From Lentzea waywayandensis (GTDB lineage Bacteria; Actinomycetota; Actinomycetes; Mycobacteriales; Pseudonocardiaceae), in contig NZ_FOYL01000014.1 of the NCBI RefSeq assembly GCF_900115955.1, positions 186,001-250,000 of the forward strand: 64,000 bases of DNA, written 5' to 3'. The position numbers were made by a program, and so were the translations under genes. The number at the start of each line of letters is the position of its first letter. Position 1 is the stretch's first letter. Shown in pieces: positions 7,481 to 15,714 of this stretch. The notes below the pieces were generated by a model. That model was not told the DNA's origin and did not search any database. It saw only the letters and a list, made by a program, of their open reading frames with translations.

Positions 7481-8548
7481 ATGAGTCACTACACGGTCGG
7501 CGTGGAGCAGGAGTTCCTGCTGGTAGATCCCGATTCGCGGCGGCCGGCGGCACTGGCACCACGGGTCAGGGAGATCTCCAGCGCGCCCGGTGACCTCGAC
7601 GTGCAGGGCGAGCTGACGCCGTTCCAGATCGAGGTGGCCACCGGCGTCACCTCGTCCTTCGAGGAACTGAGCGACCAGGTGCGGCAGGGACGGCGGGTGC
7701 TCGTGAACGCCGCCGACGAGGCCGGGTGCCGGCTCGTGGCGACGGGCGTGCCGCCGATCGGCGAGGCCGGTCCCCCTCCCGGATCGGATGACCCCCGCTA
7801 TCACCGGATCGAGTACTCCCATCGAAGACTTGTATCCGGAACGGGCGTGTGCGGATTGCATGTGCACGTGGGTGTCTCATCGAAGTCCGAAGCATTGGCG
7901 GCGTCGAACAAGCTGCGGGCATGGCTGCCGACGTTGCTGGCACTGAGCGCCAATTCCCCGTACGCCCGGGGAGAGGACACCGGGTACGCGAGCTGGCGGT
8001 CGATGGTGTGGTCGCGCTGGCCGGTGAGCGGGCCGCCGCCGTTCTGGAACGGACCCGCCGACTACGACCGCACCGTGGACGCGTTGATCAGCTCGGAAGC
8101 GTTGATGGACAGGGCGATGGTGTACTGGGACGTCCGCCCCTCTGCCGATCATCCGACGGTTGAGGTGCGCGTCGCGGACATTCCCCAGCTGGCAACGGAA
8201 GTCGCGGTTCTCGCGGAGTTGATCCGGGCCCTCGTCGTGACGGAACCCTCCGAACAGCGGGTGGACGATTCCGTGCTGCGAGCGGCATATTGGCGGGCGT
8301 CGCGCGACGGGGTCGACGGACTGGCCGCCGATCCACACACCGGAAAACTCTCCCCCGCGTTCGACCGAGCGGTGTCGCTCGTCGAGCACGTCGCGGTCGC
8401 GCTGCGCGATCGTGGCACTCTGTCTACTGTGGAGCAGCAGTTGGACTGGTTGCGCCACAACGGCTGCGGTGCCGCTCGACAACGACGCTGCCCGGACCCC
8501 GAGTCCCTTGTGGACATGCTGATCGCCCGAACGCGTGAGGAAACCTGA
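7481..8548 (+). CDS. YbdK-type carboxylate-amine ligase (glutamate-cysteine ligase 2 family)
   Basis: ATP-dependent carboxylate-amine ligase of the GCS2 family, 355 aa, near the usual 360-380. It starts with TVGVEQEFLLVD, the E-Q-E-F metal/ATP-binding strand typical of the family, and contains RRLVSGTGVCGLHVHVG (His-x-His), SPYARGEDTGYASWRSMVWSRWP, and WDVRPSADHPTVEVRVAD. Family members form gamma-glutamylcysteine weakly in vitro, and the physiological product is unsettled; actinobacteria use related enzymes in mycothiol-independent thiol or ergothioneine pathways. ATG at 7481. The TGA overlaps the next ATG by one base (TGATG), so the haem-oxygenase-like gene is translationally coupled. Confidence 0.88.
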   Translation: MSHYTVGVEQEFLLVDPDSRRPAALAPRVREISSAPGDLDVQGELTPFQIEVATGVTSSFEELSDQVRQGRRVLVNAADEAGCRLVATGVPPIGEAGPPPGSDDPRYHRIEYSHRRLVSGTGVCGLHVHVGVSSKSEALAASNKLRAWLPTLLALSANSPYARGEDTGYASWRSMVWSRWPVSGPPPFWNGPADYDRTVDALISSEALMDRAMVYWDVRPSADHPTVEVRVADIPQLATEVAVLAELIRALVVTEPSEQRVDDSVLRAAYWRASRDGVDGLAADPHTGKLSPAFDRAVSLVEHVAVALRDRGTLSTVEQQLDWLRHNGCGAARQRRCPDPESLVDMLIARTREET

Positions 8549-9315
8549 TGCGCCTCCCCGCTCCCCGCGGCCACATGAGCTCAGCCCTGGTCGCAGCGCT
8601 GCGCCTGCCGCCCCCACCGCGGCCCGCGCTGCTCGTCAGCGGCGGAACCAGGGACGCGTGGCTCGACGACGACCTCCAGCTGTCGCTGTGGATCTGCTAC
8701 GAGCTGCGGATGCGCGGCTTCGACGACGTCGCCGCAGGCTGGGAGGACCATCCCGCGCTGGCCCAGTTCCACGCGGCCCTGGAAGCGCGCTGGGAGAAGG
8801 CACTGCGGTCGTTGACCGAGGTCACCTCGCCCGCCGCGTTGTCGGCGGAGGGACTGACCGAACTGCGGCAGCACCACGCGTTCTGGCAGCCGCGCCGCGA
8901 GATGCGGTCGGTGCTGCGCGACATCCAGGGCGACGCCTACGGCACGCGTTCCGAGCGGACGCATTCGGTGCTGTTCACCGTGACGTTGCGCGACCTGGAA
9001 CCGTCCGTCGGCGTCGACGAAATGCCCGCGCCGACCCTGGCCCTCGCGAACGCGCTGTCGTTGTTCGGCCTGCACCGGCGACTGGTCGGTGCCCTGGTCG
9101 GGTTCCTGACCGCGGTCGACACGATCGGCGGTGACCCGTTCGCGCAACTGCTGCCCGTCCAGTGCCCGCCCGACGACATCCGCCTCGGCTTCGCCGCGTG
9201 CCACGAACTGCACGCTCGCCTGACCCAGCACGTCCACGTTTCCCAGCAGGCAGGCCGCACCTCGCTGAGGGGCCGTCGACCGCCGGTTTCGAGCCGGGTT
9301 AACGTGGGGTGCTGA
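8548..9315 (+). CDS. Iron-containing redox enzyme family / haem-oxygenase-like protein, divergent
   Basis: 255-aa all-helical protein resembling the iron-containing redox enzyme group (Haem_oxygenas_2-like). Family-like stretches are DDDLQLSLWICYELRMRGFD, VLRDIQGDAYGTRSERTHSV and LANALSLFGLHRRLVGALVG. Two departures from the form I remember are visible: the usual Q-x-D-E-Y-G is here Q-G-D-A-Y-G, removing an acidic residue likely to bind metal, and the C-terminal third lacks the usual H-V-E-A-D-x-V-H-E segment, ending instead in a polar tail. It may be inactive or altered. Start ATG 8548 overlaps the previous stop; ATG 8575 (MSSALV) is a possible alternative. Coupling to the YbdK-like ligase suggests a thiol/redox role. 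Confidence 0.65.
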   Translation: MRLPAPRGHMSSALVAALRLPPPPRPALLVSGGTRDAWLDDDLQLSLWICYELRMRGFDDVAAGWEDHPALAQFHAALEARWEKALRSLTEVTSPAALSAEGLTELRQHHAFWQPRREMRSVLRDIQGDAYGTRSERTHSVLFTVTLRDLEPSVGVDEMPAPTLALANALSLFGLHRRLVGALVGFLTAVDTIGGDPFAQLLPVQCPPDDIRLGFAACHELHARLTQHVHVSQQAGRTSLRGRRPPVSSRVNVGC

Positions 9316-9336
9316 CCGCCCATTGAAGGAGATCGC

Positions 9337-9702
9337 GTGCCTGACCCCACCGCTCTGGCCACCGTGGTCGCCGACCGGATCGCACCGGACGTCGCCGTGC
9401 TGCACGTGTCCGGCGAACTGGACACCACGTCCAGCGGCGAGCTGACCGGACCGCTCGAAAGCAACGTCGCTGAGGGGCAGCGGGCCATCGTCGTGGATCT
9501 GGGCGGCGTGAAGTTCCTGGGTTCCGCCGGGCTGGAGGCTCTCGTCCTCGGCCAGCAACGTGCTTCGCAGGCCGGCGTCGAGTTCGTCGTGGTGGCTTCG
9601 TCGCGGGCCGCGTTGCGGCCGATCGAGGCGACCGGGCTGGACGCGGTGTTCACGATCCTGGGCTCGATGGACGAGGCCGTGGAGCGCTACTCGGCGAAGT
9701 AG
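9337..9702 (+). CDS. STAS-domain anti-sigma factor antagonist
   Basis: A 121-aa single STAS domain of the SpoIIAA/RsbV type. It shows the strand-helix pattern VAVLHVSGELDTTSSGELTG and the phosphorylation loop VDLGGVKFLGSAGLEALV, with Ser63 in the position phosphorylated by the partner anti-sigma kinase. In this family the dephosphorylated protein binds the anti-sigma factor and frees the sigma factor. GTG 9337 has GAAGGAG seven bases upstream. The SigB-type factor 2.4 kb upstream is the obvious, though unproven, target. The last 16 bases overlap tail-to-tail with the shrunken SDR frame. Confidence 0.9.
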   Translation: MPDPTALATVVADRIAPDVAVLHVSGELDTTSSGELTGPLESNVAEGQRAIVVDLGGVKFLGSAGLEALVLGQQRASQAGVEFVVVASSRAALRPIEATGLDAVFTILGSMDEAVERYSAK

Positions 9703-10031
9703 CCGCCGGTCGGCCCGTCCGGCCCGATCCGCGCCATCCGCTCGACGGCGCCGGTGTTCTGCTCGGCGGCGTTGATCCGCATCCGGGGGAACGCCTTCGC
9801 GTACTGCACGGTGACCACGTTGACCGCTGCCGCGGACGGCGAGTCCTGAGGGCCGCTGACGTTCACCACGACGGGGGCCGCCGACCGTTCCAGCAACGGC
9901 AGGTAGGCCTGCAGGACGCGGGCCGCGCCTTCGAGTGCGCCCTCGAACGTCTCCTCCGCGGCTCCGCCGTGGTTGACCAGCACGTCGAGCGAGTCCAGGG
10001 TCGCGGCCGAGGTGATCAGCACAGAAGCCAT
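9687..10031 (-). pseudogene. Shrunken short-chain dehydrogenase (SDR) with in-frame internal deletions
   Basis: An open 114-codon frame whose pieces match an SDR but with three blocks missing. MASVLIT matches the first strand but jumps to SAATLDSLDVLVNHGG, the strand that normally comes about 70 residues later, so the TGxxxGIG cofactor loop is gone. VVVNVSG is followed at once by AAAVNVVTVQYAKAFP, so the catalytic Tyr-x-x-x-Lys is gone. INAAEQNTG jumps to ERMARIGPDGPTGGYFAE, the normal C-terminus. It cannot be a working dehydrogenase, yet the frame stays open. It is most likely a decaying gene, less likely a repurposed small protein. It converges on the STAS gene. Confidence 0.6.
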
Positions 10032-10041
10032 GCGTCCCACG

Positions 10042-10488
10042 TTAATCCTGGCCGATGTCCTCGTACCAGAGCTCGGGGCGTTCGGCGATGAACGTCGTCA
10101 TCAGCTCGACCAGCGCGGGATCCTCGACGACGGTGATGCCGACGCCGTGCTCGGCCAGCCAGTCGTGGCCGCCGTGGAAGGTCGTGGCCTCGCCGATCAG
10201 GACGTTCGAGATGCCGAACTGGCGGACCAGGCCGCTGCAGTACCAGCACGGCGACAGGGTCGTGACCATGGTCGTGCCGCGGTAGCCGCGCTGGCGGCCC
10301 GCGTTGCGGAAGGCCGAGGTCTCCGCGTGCATCGAGGCGTCGCCGTCCTGCACTCGCCGGTTGTGACCCCGGCCCAGCAGACGGCCGTCGCCGTCGAAGA
10401 GTGCCGCGCCGATGGGGATTCCGCCTTCGGCGAGTCCCATCCGCGCCTCTTCGACGGCGACGGCCAGCATGTCTTCAGCAGCAGTCAT
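10042..10488 (-). CDS. Cytosine deaminase of the yeast FCY1 type
   Basis: Zinc-dependent nucleobase deaminase of the CDA fold, 148 aa. The zinc site is H54-A-E56 plus P-C81-W-Y-C84. The C-terminus FIAERPELWYEDIGQD closely follows the C-terminal helix of yeast cytosine deaminase (ERPxxWxEDIG), and GEATTFHGGHDWLAEHG corresponds to the FCY1 segment after the second zinc Cys pair. This points to cytosine to uracil conversion rather than guanine or tRNA-adenosine deamination. ATG at 10488. It lies between the secreted M6 protease and the SDR remnant on the same strand, 10 bp after the protease stop; functional links to these are not evident. Confidence 0.82.
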   Translation of the reverse strand: MTAAEDMLAVAVEEARMGLAEGGIPIGAALFDGDGRLLGRGHNRRVQDGDASMHAETSAFRNAGRQRGYRGTTMVTTLSPCWYCSGLVRQFGISNVLIGEATTFHGGHDWLAEHGVGITVVEDPALVELMTTFIAERPELWYEDIGQD

Positions 10489-10498
10489 GCATTCGACG

Positions 10499-12823
10499 CT
10501 ACTTCGTCTTGTACAACTTCACCGTCATCGACGTGCCGCTCTGCCGCAGAACCTTCAGGCCGACACCGACTGCGGGCAGCTTCACGCCCGCGTTCGGCTG
10601 CTCGGCGTACCAGAACTGCTTGGTGTCGTCGAACGTCGGCTGGGCCGCCGCGCCGCGGACGTAGGACGCCTTGCCGTTGACGTGCAACGTGAAGGAGTCC
10701 GACTTCTGCAGTGAGAACGGCGCGTCGTACCCGCCGACGGTCGGCGACCAGCGCTGGCCCTCCAGGTTGTAGAGCGGCGCCGGGTTGGCGTCGATCGGCA
10801 GGATCAGGCCCTCACCGGGGTGTTCGCTGACGTTGTTGTCGAGGAAGCTCGTGTTCCACAACGACACCAGCAGACCGTCCTGGTACGGGAAGTGCTCCAC
10901 GAAGTCGGGCTTGTCCGGGAAGCTGTAGCGGTACGGGCCGGTCCGGTTGTACTTGCCGTACGACTCGTAGGTGCGGTTCGAGGCGATGTAGAACTGGTCG
11001 AACGCCTTCGTCTCCTTGCCCTCGGTCGTGCGGAAGCCGCGCGTGGTCCACAGACCTGCGGTCTCACCGCCGTCCGTCAGCACCGGTGCGCCGTCCGCGG
11101 TCACCGTGATCTGATCGGCGAAGAAGCCCTGCAACGCAAGGGCACCGTCAGTGCGGTAGGCGAAGCGCAGCTTGGTGTTCTTGCCGGCGTACGCGTCGAG
11201 TGACACGTTCACGTCGACCCACTGGTTGTCCGACGAGCTGCTGATCGCCGGCGAGTCGCCGGAGTCGCGGGCGAACGGCTGACCACCGGCGGTGCCGTCG
11301 AGCTGCGTCCAGCTACCGTCCTCATTGGACGCCTCGACGTAGAGGTAGTCGTAGTCGACCTCGATGTCGAAGCGCGCCTTCAACGTCAGCGACGCGCTGG
11401 TCTTGCCGCGCAGGTCGAGCGGGGCCGTCATGGAGTGGTCGAGGTCGTTGCCCTTCTCGCTCCACCACATCCTGCTGCCCGCGAAGGGAGCGCCGTAGTC
11501 GAAGTTCTTCGAGATGTCCGGCAGCACGACCACGAGCCCCTGGGCCTTGGCGCTGTTGTACTCGTGCGGGCCGAGGTCGAAGACGCGTTCCTGACCGGCG
11601 ACCGCGACCTCGTAGTCGAGCCAGCCGAGCTGGAGCTTGTCCCACGCGGAGAACTCGTTGGCGCGCTCGCCGGGAGCCTCACCAGGGGCGTTCACCCGGT
11701 TCTGGGCCATGATCGACCACCAGTTGACGCCGTTCGTGCCGCCGTTGGTGTCGTAGTGGTCCGGCAGGCCGAGGTCGTGGCCGAACTCGTGCGCGAAGAC
11801 GCTCACGCCGCCGTTCTCGGGCTGCACGGTGTAGTCGCCGACCCAGATGCCGGTGTCACCGATCGGCGCGCCACCGAGCTTGTTGCTGCCAGGACCGGAC
11901 GTGTAGTTCTTGTACGCGTAACCGCGGTGGCTCCAGAGCGCGTCCTCGCCCTGCAACGGGTCGCCGTCGGCCTGGTCGCCACCGGCGTGCACGATCTGGA
12001 AGTGGTCGATGTAGCCGTCGGCCTCGTTGAAGTCGCCGTCGGAGTCGTAGTCGTAGCGGTCCCACTGGTCGTACTCGGCCAGCGCCGCCTTGATCTGCTC
12101 GGTCGTCCTGCCCGCGGCCTTCTGGTCGGCGACCCACTGCGTGACCGCGTCCTTGATGAGCTCACGCGAGTTGTTGCAGATGTTGTCGTTGCACGGGTAG
12201 CCGTTGCTGCGGCCGTAGCGCGCCTCGTTGTACTGGACCTTCACCCAGTCCGTGACGAGCCCGTTGACCGTGTACCGGCCCGACGACTGCTTGTCGTAGA
12301 AGTTCGCGACGGAGTTGGCGTCCTTCTTGCGGCTGAAGTACAGGTCCTGGAAGTACTTCTGGCTGAAGTCCTTGCGCCAGATCGTCGTGTTGTCCACGGC
12401 CCGGTTCGGCTCCGGGATCTGGTTGTGCACCGGCCCGTCGAACCGCTGCGGCCCCGGCGTGGCCGGGTTCGTGTCGCGGTCGGGGTAGTCGGGGTGCCGC
12501 TCGTTGCCGAACTCCGTGAGGATCACGAAGATCTTGTCGGTCTTCTCCCGCTTGAGCTCGACGTACTGGTCCTTGTCCTGCTTCTTGCCGACCTTCGCGA
12601 CGGTGCTGCTCCCCCGCTTCTCGGTCGTGGCCTGACCGGTCAGCACGTCGGCGAGCGCCTGCTGCTTCAACGCGCGGCGCTTGATCTCCAGCTCGTGCGG
12701 CTGCTCGTCGGACTGCCGCGTCTCCTGCGCCTCGGGCTGCGCGGGCGGCGTCGCCGTCGCCGGTGTGACCATGCCAGCGGTGATGAGCGCGAGCGCCGCT
12801 GCTCCCGCCAGAACTCTTCGCAC
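10499..12823 (-). CDS. Secreted immune inhibitor A-type M6 metalloprotease
   Basis: Extracellular zinc metalloprotease, 774 aa. A signal peptide is clear (MRRVLAGAAALALITAGMVTPATA), followed by a charged propeptide with lysine-rich segments up to about residue 110. The M6 catalytic domain includes the zinc motif HEFGHDLGLPDHYD near residue 345 and WWSIMAQNR further on, and the C-terminal half is beta-rich (MAM/PKD-like segments such as WTQLDG and WVDVNVSLDAYAGKNTKLRFAY). M6 enzymes degrade host or competitor proteins and are activated by propeptide removal. GTG 12823 with AGAGGGG eight bases upstream. No partner gene adjoins it; the cytosine deaminase follows after 10 bp. Confidence 0.92.
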   Translation of the reverse strand: MRRVLAGAAALALITAGMVTPATATPPAQPEAQETRQSDEQPHELEIKRRALKQQALADVLTGQATTEKRGSSTVAKVGKKQDKDQYVELKREKTDKIFVILTEFGNERHPDYPDRDTNPATPGPQRFDGPVHNQIPEPNRAVDNTTIWRKDFSQKYFQDLYFSRKKDANSVANFYDKQSSGRYTVNGLVTDWVKVQYNEARYGRSNGYPCNDNICNNSRELIKDAVTQWVADQKAAGRTTEQIKAALAEYDQWDRYDYDSDGDFNEADGYIDHFQIVHAGGDQADGDPLQGEDALWSHRGYAYKNYTSGPGSNKLGGAPIGDTGIWVGDYTVQPENGGVSVFAHEFGHDLGLPDHYDTNGGTNGVNWWSIMAQNRVNAPGEAPGERANEFSAWDKLQLGWLDYEVAVAGQERVFDLGPHEYNSAKAQGLVVVLPDISKNFDYGAPFAGSRMWWSEKGNDLDHSMTAPLDLRGKTSASLTLKARFDIEVDYDYLYVEASNEDGSWTQLDGTAGGQPFARDSGDSPAISSSSDNQWVDVNVSLDAYAGKNTKLRFAYRTDGALALQGFFADQITVTADGAPVLTDGGETAGLWTTRGFRTTEGKETKAFDQFYIASNRTYESYGKYNRTGPYRYSFPDKPDFVEHFPYQDGLLVSLWNTSFLDNNVSEHPGEGLILPIDANPAPLYNLEGQRWSPTVGGYDAPFSLQKSDSFTLHVNGKASYVRGAAAQPTFDDTKQFWYAEQPNAGVKLPAVGVGLKVLRQSGTSMTVKLYKTK

Positions 12824-12917
12824 TTGTCGTTCCCCTCTCGGAATCCCGAGCGCACGCTACGTAGGGGATTTTCGGCTCGACACGTCCGAAGGTCGGGAGA
12901 AAAGGGACATGAGGCTG

Positions 12918-13445
12918 TCAGTCGGTGCGACCGGCGAAGTGGTCGATGTCGCCGAGCGCGTCCTCGGCTCTGCCCGCGCAGTCCGGATCGCCGAGCAGCT
13001 CCCGCAGCCGCGGCACGACCTCGGGCAGCACCTCGCGGTCGATCCTGCCCACGTGTCCCAGGCACGTGACGGCGAGCTGGGCGAGACCCCGGTCAGCGCC
13101 GCGGGTCACGTCGAGCAGGATGCGCTGCAACTGCTCGCGTTCCGGGTCGTGGCGAACGAGGGCGAGCATGGCCTGGTAAGCGTCGAGGCCGCCCGCGCGA
13201 AGCTCGCCGTGCCAGCGGACGACGCACTCGTCGAGCACGACCCCGGCCGCCCGGTCCAGCCACTCGCCGACGTCCCCGGTCACCGTCGCCCAGCCGCCAC
13301 CCTCGGCACGCACGACCAGTTCGTCGTCCACCACGCCGACGAGCGGGTCACCGTCCCACTCGAACACGACGCCACCGAGCGCCTCCGTCTCAGTGATGTC
13401 GCGCCACCCGTCGAGCTCCTCCCGGACCCGTTCCACCAGGCTCAC
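12918..13445 (-). CDS. Hypothetical protein with HEAT-like helical C-terminus
   Basis: 175 aa; GTG 13445 overlaps the TfoX stop as GTGA. The first half is strand-rich (GGVVFEWDGDPLVGVVDDEL). The second half consists of helices resembling HEAT repeats (YQAMLALVRHDPEREQLQRI, LAQLAVTCLGHVGRIDREV, VVPRLRELLGDPDCAGRAED), a pattern seen in small actinobacterial proteins of unknown role. The first-half sequence F-x-W-x-G-x-x-L-V-G faintly echoes the upstream TfoX protein. No function is proposed. A much longer frame running through the TfoX gene in another register is a shadow and is not used. Confidence 0.7.
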   Translation of the reverse strand: MSLVERVREELDGWRDITETEALGGVVFEWDGDPLVGVVDDELVVRAEGGGWATVTGDVGEWLDRAAGVVLDECVVRWHGELRAGGLDAYQAMLALVRHDPEREQLQRILLDVTRGADRGLAQLAVTCLGHVGRIDREVLPEVVPRLRELLGDPDCAGRAEDALGDIDHFAGRTD

Positions 13446-13771
13446 TTCGGCGGCAGCGCTTCCACGAACTCGCGGCACCGCGCGATCCAGTCCTCCAGCG
13501 CCTCGTCCTCCGCCACCGCCTCGCCGTCGACGACCACCCAGCCGTTCATCGGCCGTCCGGTGAAGTCGAAGACGCGGGCGCCCGGCTGGGCCAGCGCGTC
13601 GGCCTGCGCCTCGGGGCCGACGCGCGCTATCAGGTCCGAGCCCAGGGCTCCTACCAGCATGTTTCCTCGCCACATGAACACCAGGCTGCCGAACATCTTC
13701 CTGGTGCTCAGGTCCGGAAGGTCGCCCAGCGACTCGCCCAGACGGTGGGCAAGGCCCTCGTCGTACGCCAC
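13442..13771 (-). CDS. TfoX N-terminal domain protein
   Basis: A 109-aa protein matching the TfoX N-terminal domain: LSTRKMFGSLVFMWRGNMLVGAL is the core, followed by LIARVGPEAQADAL and a C-terminal helix ending EALEDWIARCREFVEALPP. In proteobacteria TfoX/Sxy activates competence genes together with CRP; stand-alone actinobacterial copies are common and their function is not known. GTG 13771 without a clear ribosome binding site. It overlaps the downstream HEAT-like gene by four bases and is divergent from the YggT gene, sharing an 84-bp gap. Confidence 0.85.
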   Translation of the reverse strand: MAYDEGLAHRLGESLGDLPDLSTRKMFGSLVFMWRGNMLVGALGSDLIARVGPEAQADALAQPGARVFDFTGRPMNGWVVVDGEAVAEDEALEDWIARCREFVEALPPK

Positions 13772-13855
13772 ACGCTGAATACTGTCTCAGCGAGTTGCCA
13801 GGCGCCTCTCAGTTTCGTGTGGCTTCATGGACATACAGGACGTAAGGAGGCCCTC

Positions 13856-14128
13856 TTGTTCGGCTTGGTCGGATGGATCGTCGGTTGGATCTTGACGCTG
13901 TTCATCCTCGTGATGATCGGCCGGATGATCGTGGACTGGGCGGTCACGCTGCAGGCGCGCGGTGACTGGGTGTGGAAGGTGCGGCGGGTGACGCACGGCG
14001 TCACCGAGCCTGTGCTGGCGCCGGTGCGCAAGGTGTTGCCGCCCGTGCGGTTCGGTGGGTTCGGGCTGGACCTCGCGTTCACGGTGGTGTTCATCGCGGC
14101 GCTGATCCTCAGGTCGATCGTGTGGTGA
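13856..14128 (+). CDS. YggT family membrane protein
   Basis: 90-aa membrane protein with two helices (LVGWIVGWILTLFILVMIG and LDLAFTVVFIAALILRSIV) joined by a basic loop VWKVRRVTHGVTEPVLAPVR, the YggT pattern in which the loop carries T-E-P-x-L-x-P-x-R. In actinobacteria such proteins usually sit in the ftsZ-sepF region; this one stands alone. TTG 13856 is chosen because AAGGAGG lies five bases upstream; longer in-frame starts have no such site and add a non-hydrophobic leader. The last 20 bases overlap the FAD oxidase gene tail to tail. Confidence 0.85.
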   Translation: MFGLVGWIVGWILTLFILVMIGRMIVDWAVTLQARGDWVWKVRRVTHGVTEPVLAPVRKVLPPVRFGGFGLDLAFTVVFIAALILRSIVW

Positions 14129-15644
14129 GGACGCCGGGGTTGAGCACGCCCTGAGGGTCCAGTGCGGCCTTGGCACCGGACAGGGCCGCGCCGAAGACGT
14201 CCGGGCGTTGGCGCGTGTACCAGGGCATGTGGTCGCGGCCGACGGAGTGGTGGTGCGTGATCGTGCCGCCCGATTCGATGAGCGCCTCGGACACCGCGGC
14301 CTTGATCTCGTCCCACTGCGCGGTGAGGCTGCCCCAGCGACCCGGCGCGTAGATGCCGTAGTAGGGCGCGGGCCCGTCCGGGTAGACGTGGGTGAAGCGG
14401 CACGTGACGACGCCGATGCCGCACACCTTCCGCAACGCCTCGGTCGCCGCTTCCGTCACCGCCGCGTGCAGTCCGGCGAAGCGGTCCCAGGTGCAGGCCG
14501 TCTCGAACGTCTCGGTGATCATCGCGTGCTGGGCCATCGCGTCCCGCTGGTAGGGCATGCGCAGGAACGACTTCCGCCACTGCTGCGCCGCTCCCTCGAC
14601 GACCTCGCCGTCACCGCAGAGCTCCACCGCGCGGGCGAGCAACCCGTCGACGGGATGGTCGGCGGACTCGAAGGCCAGCACCAGCACGGACGACGGCGAC
14701 CCTGCGTTGAGGAACGCCTCCGCCGGATCCAGCAGCCGGCAGTTGGCGGGATGCAGCCCGGACTGCGCGATCAGCCGCGTCGCCTCGACGGCCCGTTCCC
14801 ACGACGCGAACCGCACCGAGGCGCCCGCCCGGTGCACCGGCGGCTCCTGCAACCGCATCCACGCCTCCGTGATCACCCCCAAAGTGCCCTCGGAACCGAG
14901 GAAGAGCCGGTCCGGCGACGGTCCCGCACCCGACCCGGGCAACCGGCGCGACTCGGAGATCCCGCTCGGCGTCACGACCCGCAGCGACTCGGTCAGGTCG
15001 TCGATGTGCGTGTAGAGCGTGGCGTAGTGACCACCGGCGCGCGTCGCGAGCCAGCCGCCGAGCGTCGAGAACTCGAACGACTGCGGGAAGTGCCGCAACG
15101 TCAGCCCGTGCGGCTTCAGCTGGGCTTCCAGCGACGGCCCCAGCACCCCCGCCTGAATCCGCGCGGCACGACTGGTCGGGTCGACCTCCAGCACCTGGTC
15201 CAGCCTGCCGAGGTCCAGCGTGACGACCCGGTCCAGGTCACGAGGTTCGACCCCGCCGACGACGGAAGTGCCGCCGCCAAAGGGAATCAGCGCGACGTCG
15301 TTCGACCCGCACCAGTCGAGCACGTCCACGACGTCCTGCTCGGTGCGCGGCCGGGCCACGGCGTCCGGCAGCGGCCCGACGTCGCCGGCGAGGTTGCGGG
15401 TGACGTCGCGATAAGCCTGGCCGCGGGCGTGCGCGAGCCGGTCGACGGGATCGGTCGAGTAGAGGTCGCCCGGCGGGTCGATGCGCGACTCGGGCAGGTC
15501 CAGCGACGACGGATCCGGTGGCTCGTGGAACGTCAGGTCCGCGTCCGGCAGCACGGCCCGGACCCGCTCGACCAGCGCACGGCGTTCATCGGGGGTGACG
15601 GCGTCCTCGACGTTGCCCCAGCCCCACCACGACCTCGTTGTCAT
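14109..15644 (-). CDS. FAD-binding oxidoreductase, alkylglycerone-phosphate synthase / D-lactate dehydrogenase type
   Basis: 511-aa flavoprotein of the VAO/PCMH family. The FAD-binding half shows VARPRTEQDVVDVLDWC and the phosphate-binding PFGGGTSVVGGV, then HFPQSFEFSTLGGWLATRA and the FLGSEGTLGVIT loop. The C-terminal half carries GGTITHHHSVGRDHMPWY, where the HHH cluster is the alkyldihydroxyacetone-phosphate synthase signature. Known relatives make ether lipids or oxidise 2-hydroxy acids; the histidine cluster favours the AGPS branch, but a bacterial substrate is not established. ATG 15644 (MTTRSWWGWG) is used; the W-G-W-G-N start is typical of the group. It is divergent from the hypothetical gene at 15715. 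Confidence 0.85.
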   Translation of the reverse strand: MTTRSWWGWGNVEDAVTPDERRALVERVRAVLPDADLTFHEPPDPSSLDLPESRIDPPGDLYSTDPVDRLAHARGQAYRDVTRNLAGDVGPLPDAVARPRTEQDVVDVLDWCGSNDVALIPFGGGTSVVGGVEPRDLDRVVTLDLGRLDQVLEVDPTSRAARIQAGVLGPSLEAQLKPHGLTLRHFPQSFEFSTLGGWLATRAGGHYATLYTHIDDLTESLRVVTPSGISESRRLPGSGAGPSPDRLFLGSEGTLGVITEAWMRLQEPPVHRAGASVRFASWERAVEATRLIAQSGLHPANCRLLDPAEAFLNAGSPSSVLVLAFESADHPVDGLLARAVELCGDGEVVEGAAQQWRKSFLRMPYQRDAMAQHAMITETFETACTWDRFAGLHAAVTEAATEALRKVCGIGVVTCRFTHVYPDGPAPYYGIYAPGRWGSLTAQWDEIKAAVSEALIESGGTITHHHSVGRDHMPWYTRQRPDVFGAALSGAKAALDPQGVLNPGVLTTRST

Positions 15645-15714
15645 GACGAGCAACCATAAGCGAAACGCTCGAGTTCTGGAATGCCCTGGAGCGGAAAGCG
15701 CTAGCGTCGCTGCC

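Noticed and set aside
13442..13673. Extended N-terminus of the HEAT-like protein running through the TfoX gene
   Set aside because: That frame is very Arg/Gly-rich without motifs and the GTGA overlap at 13445 is the natural start.
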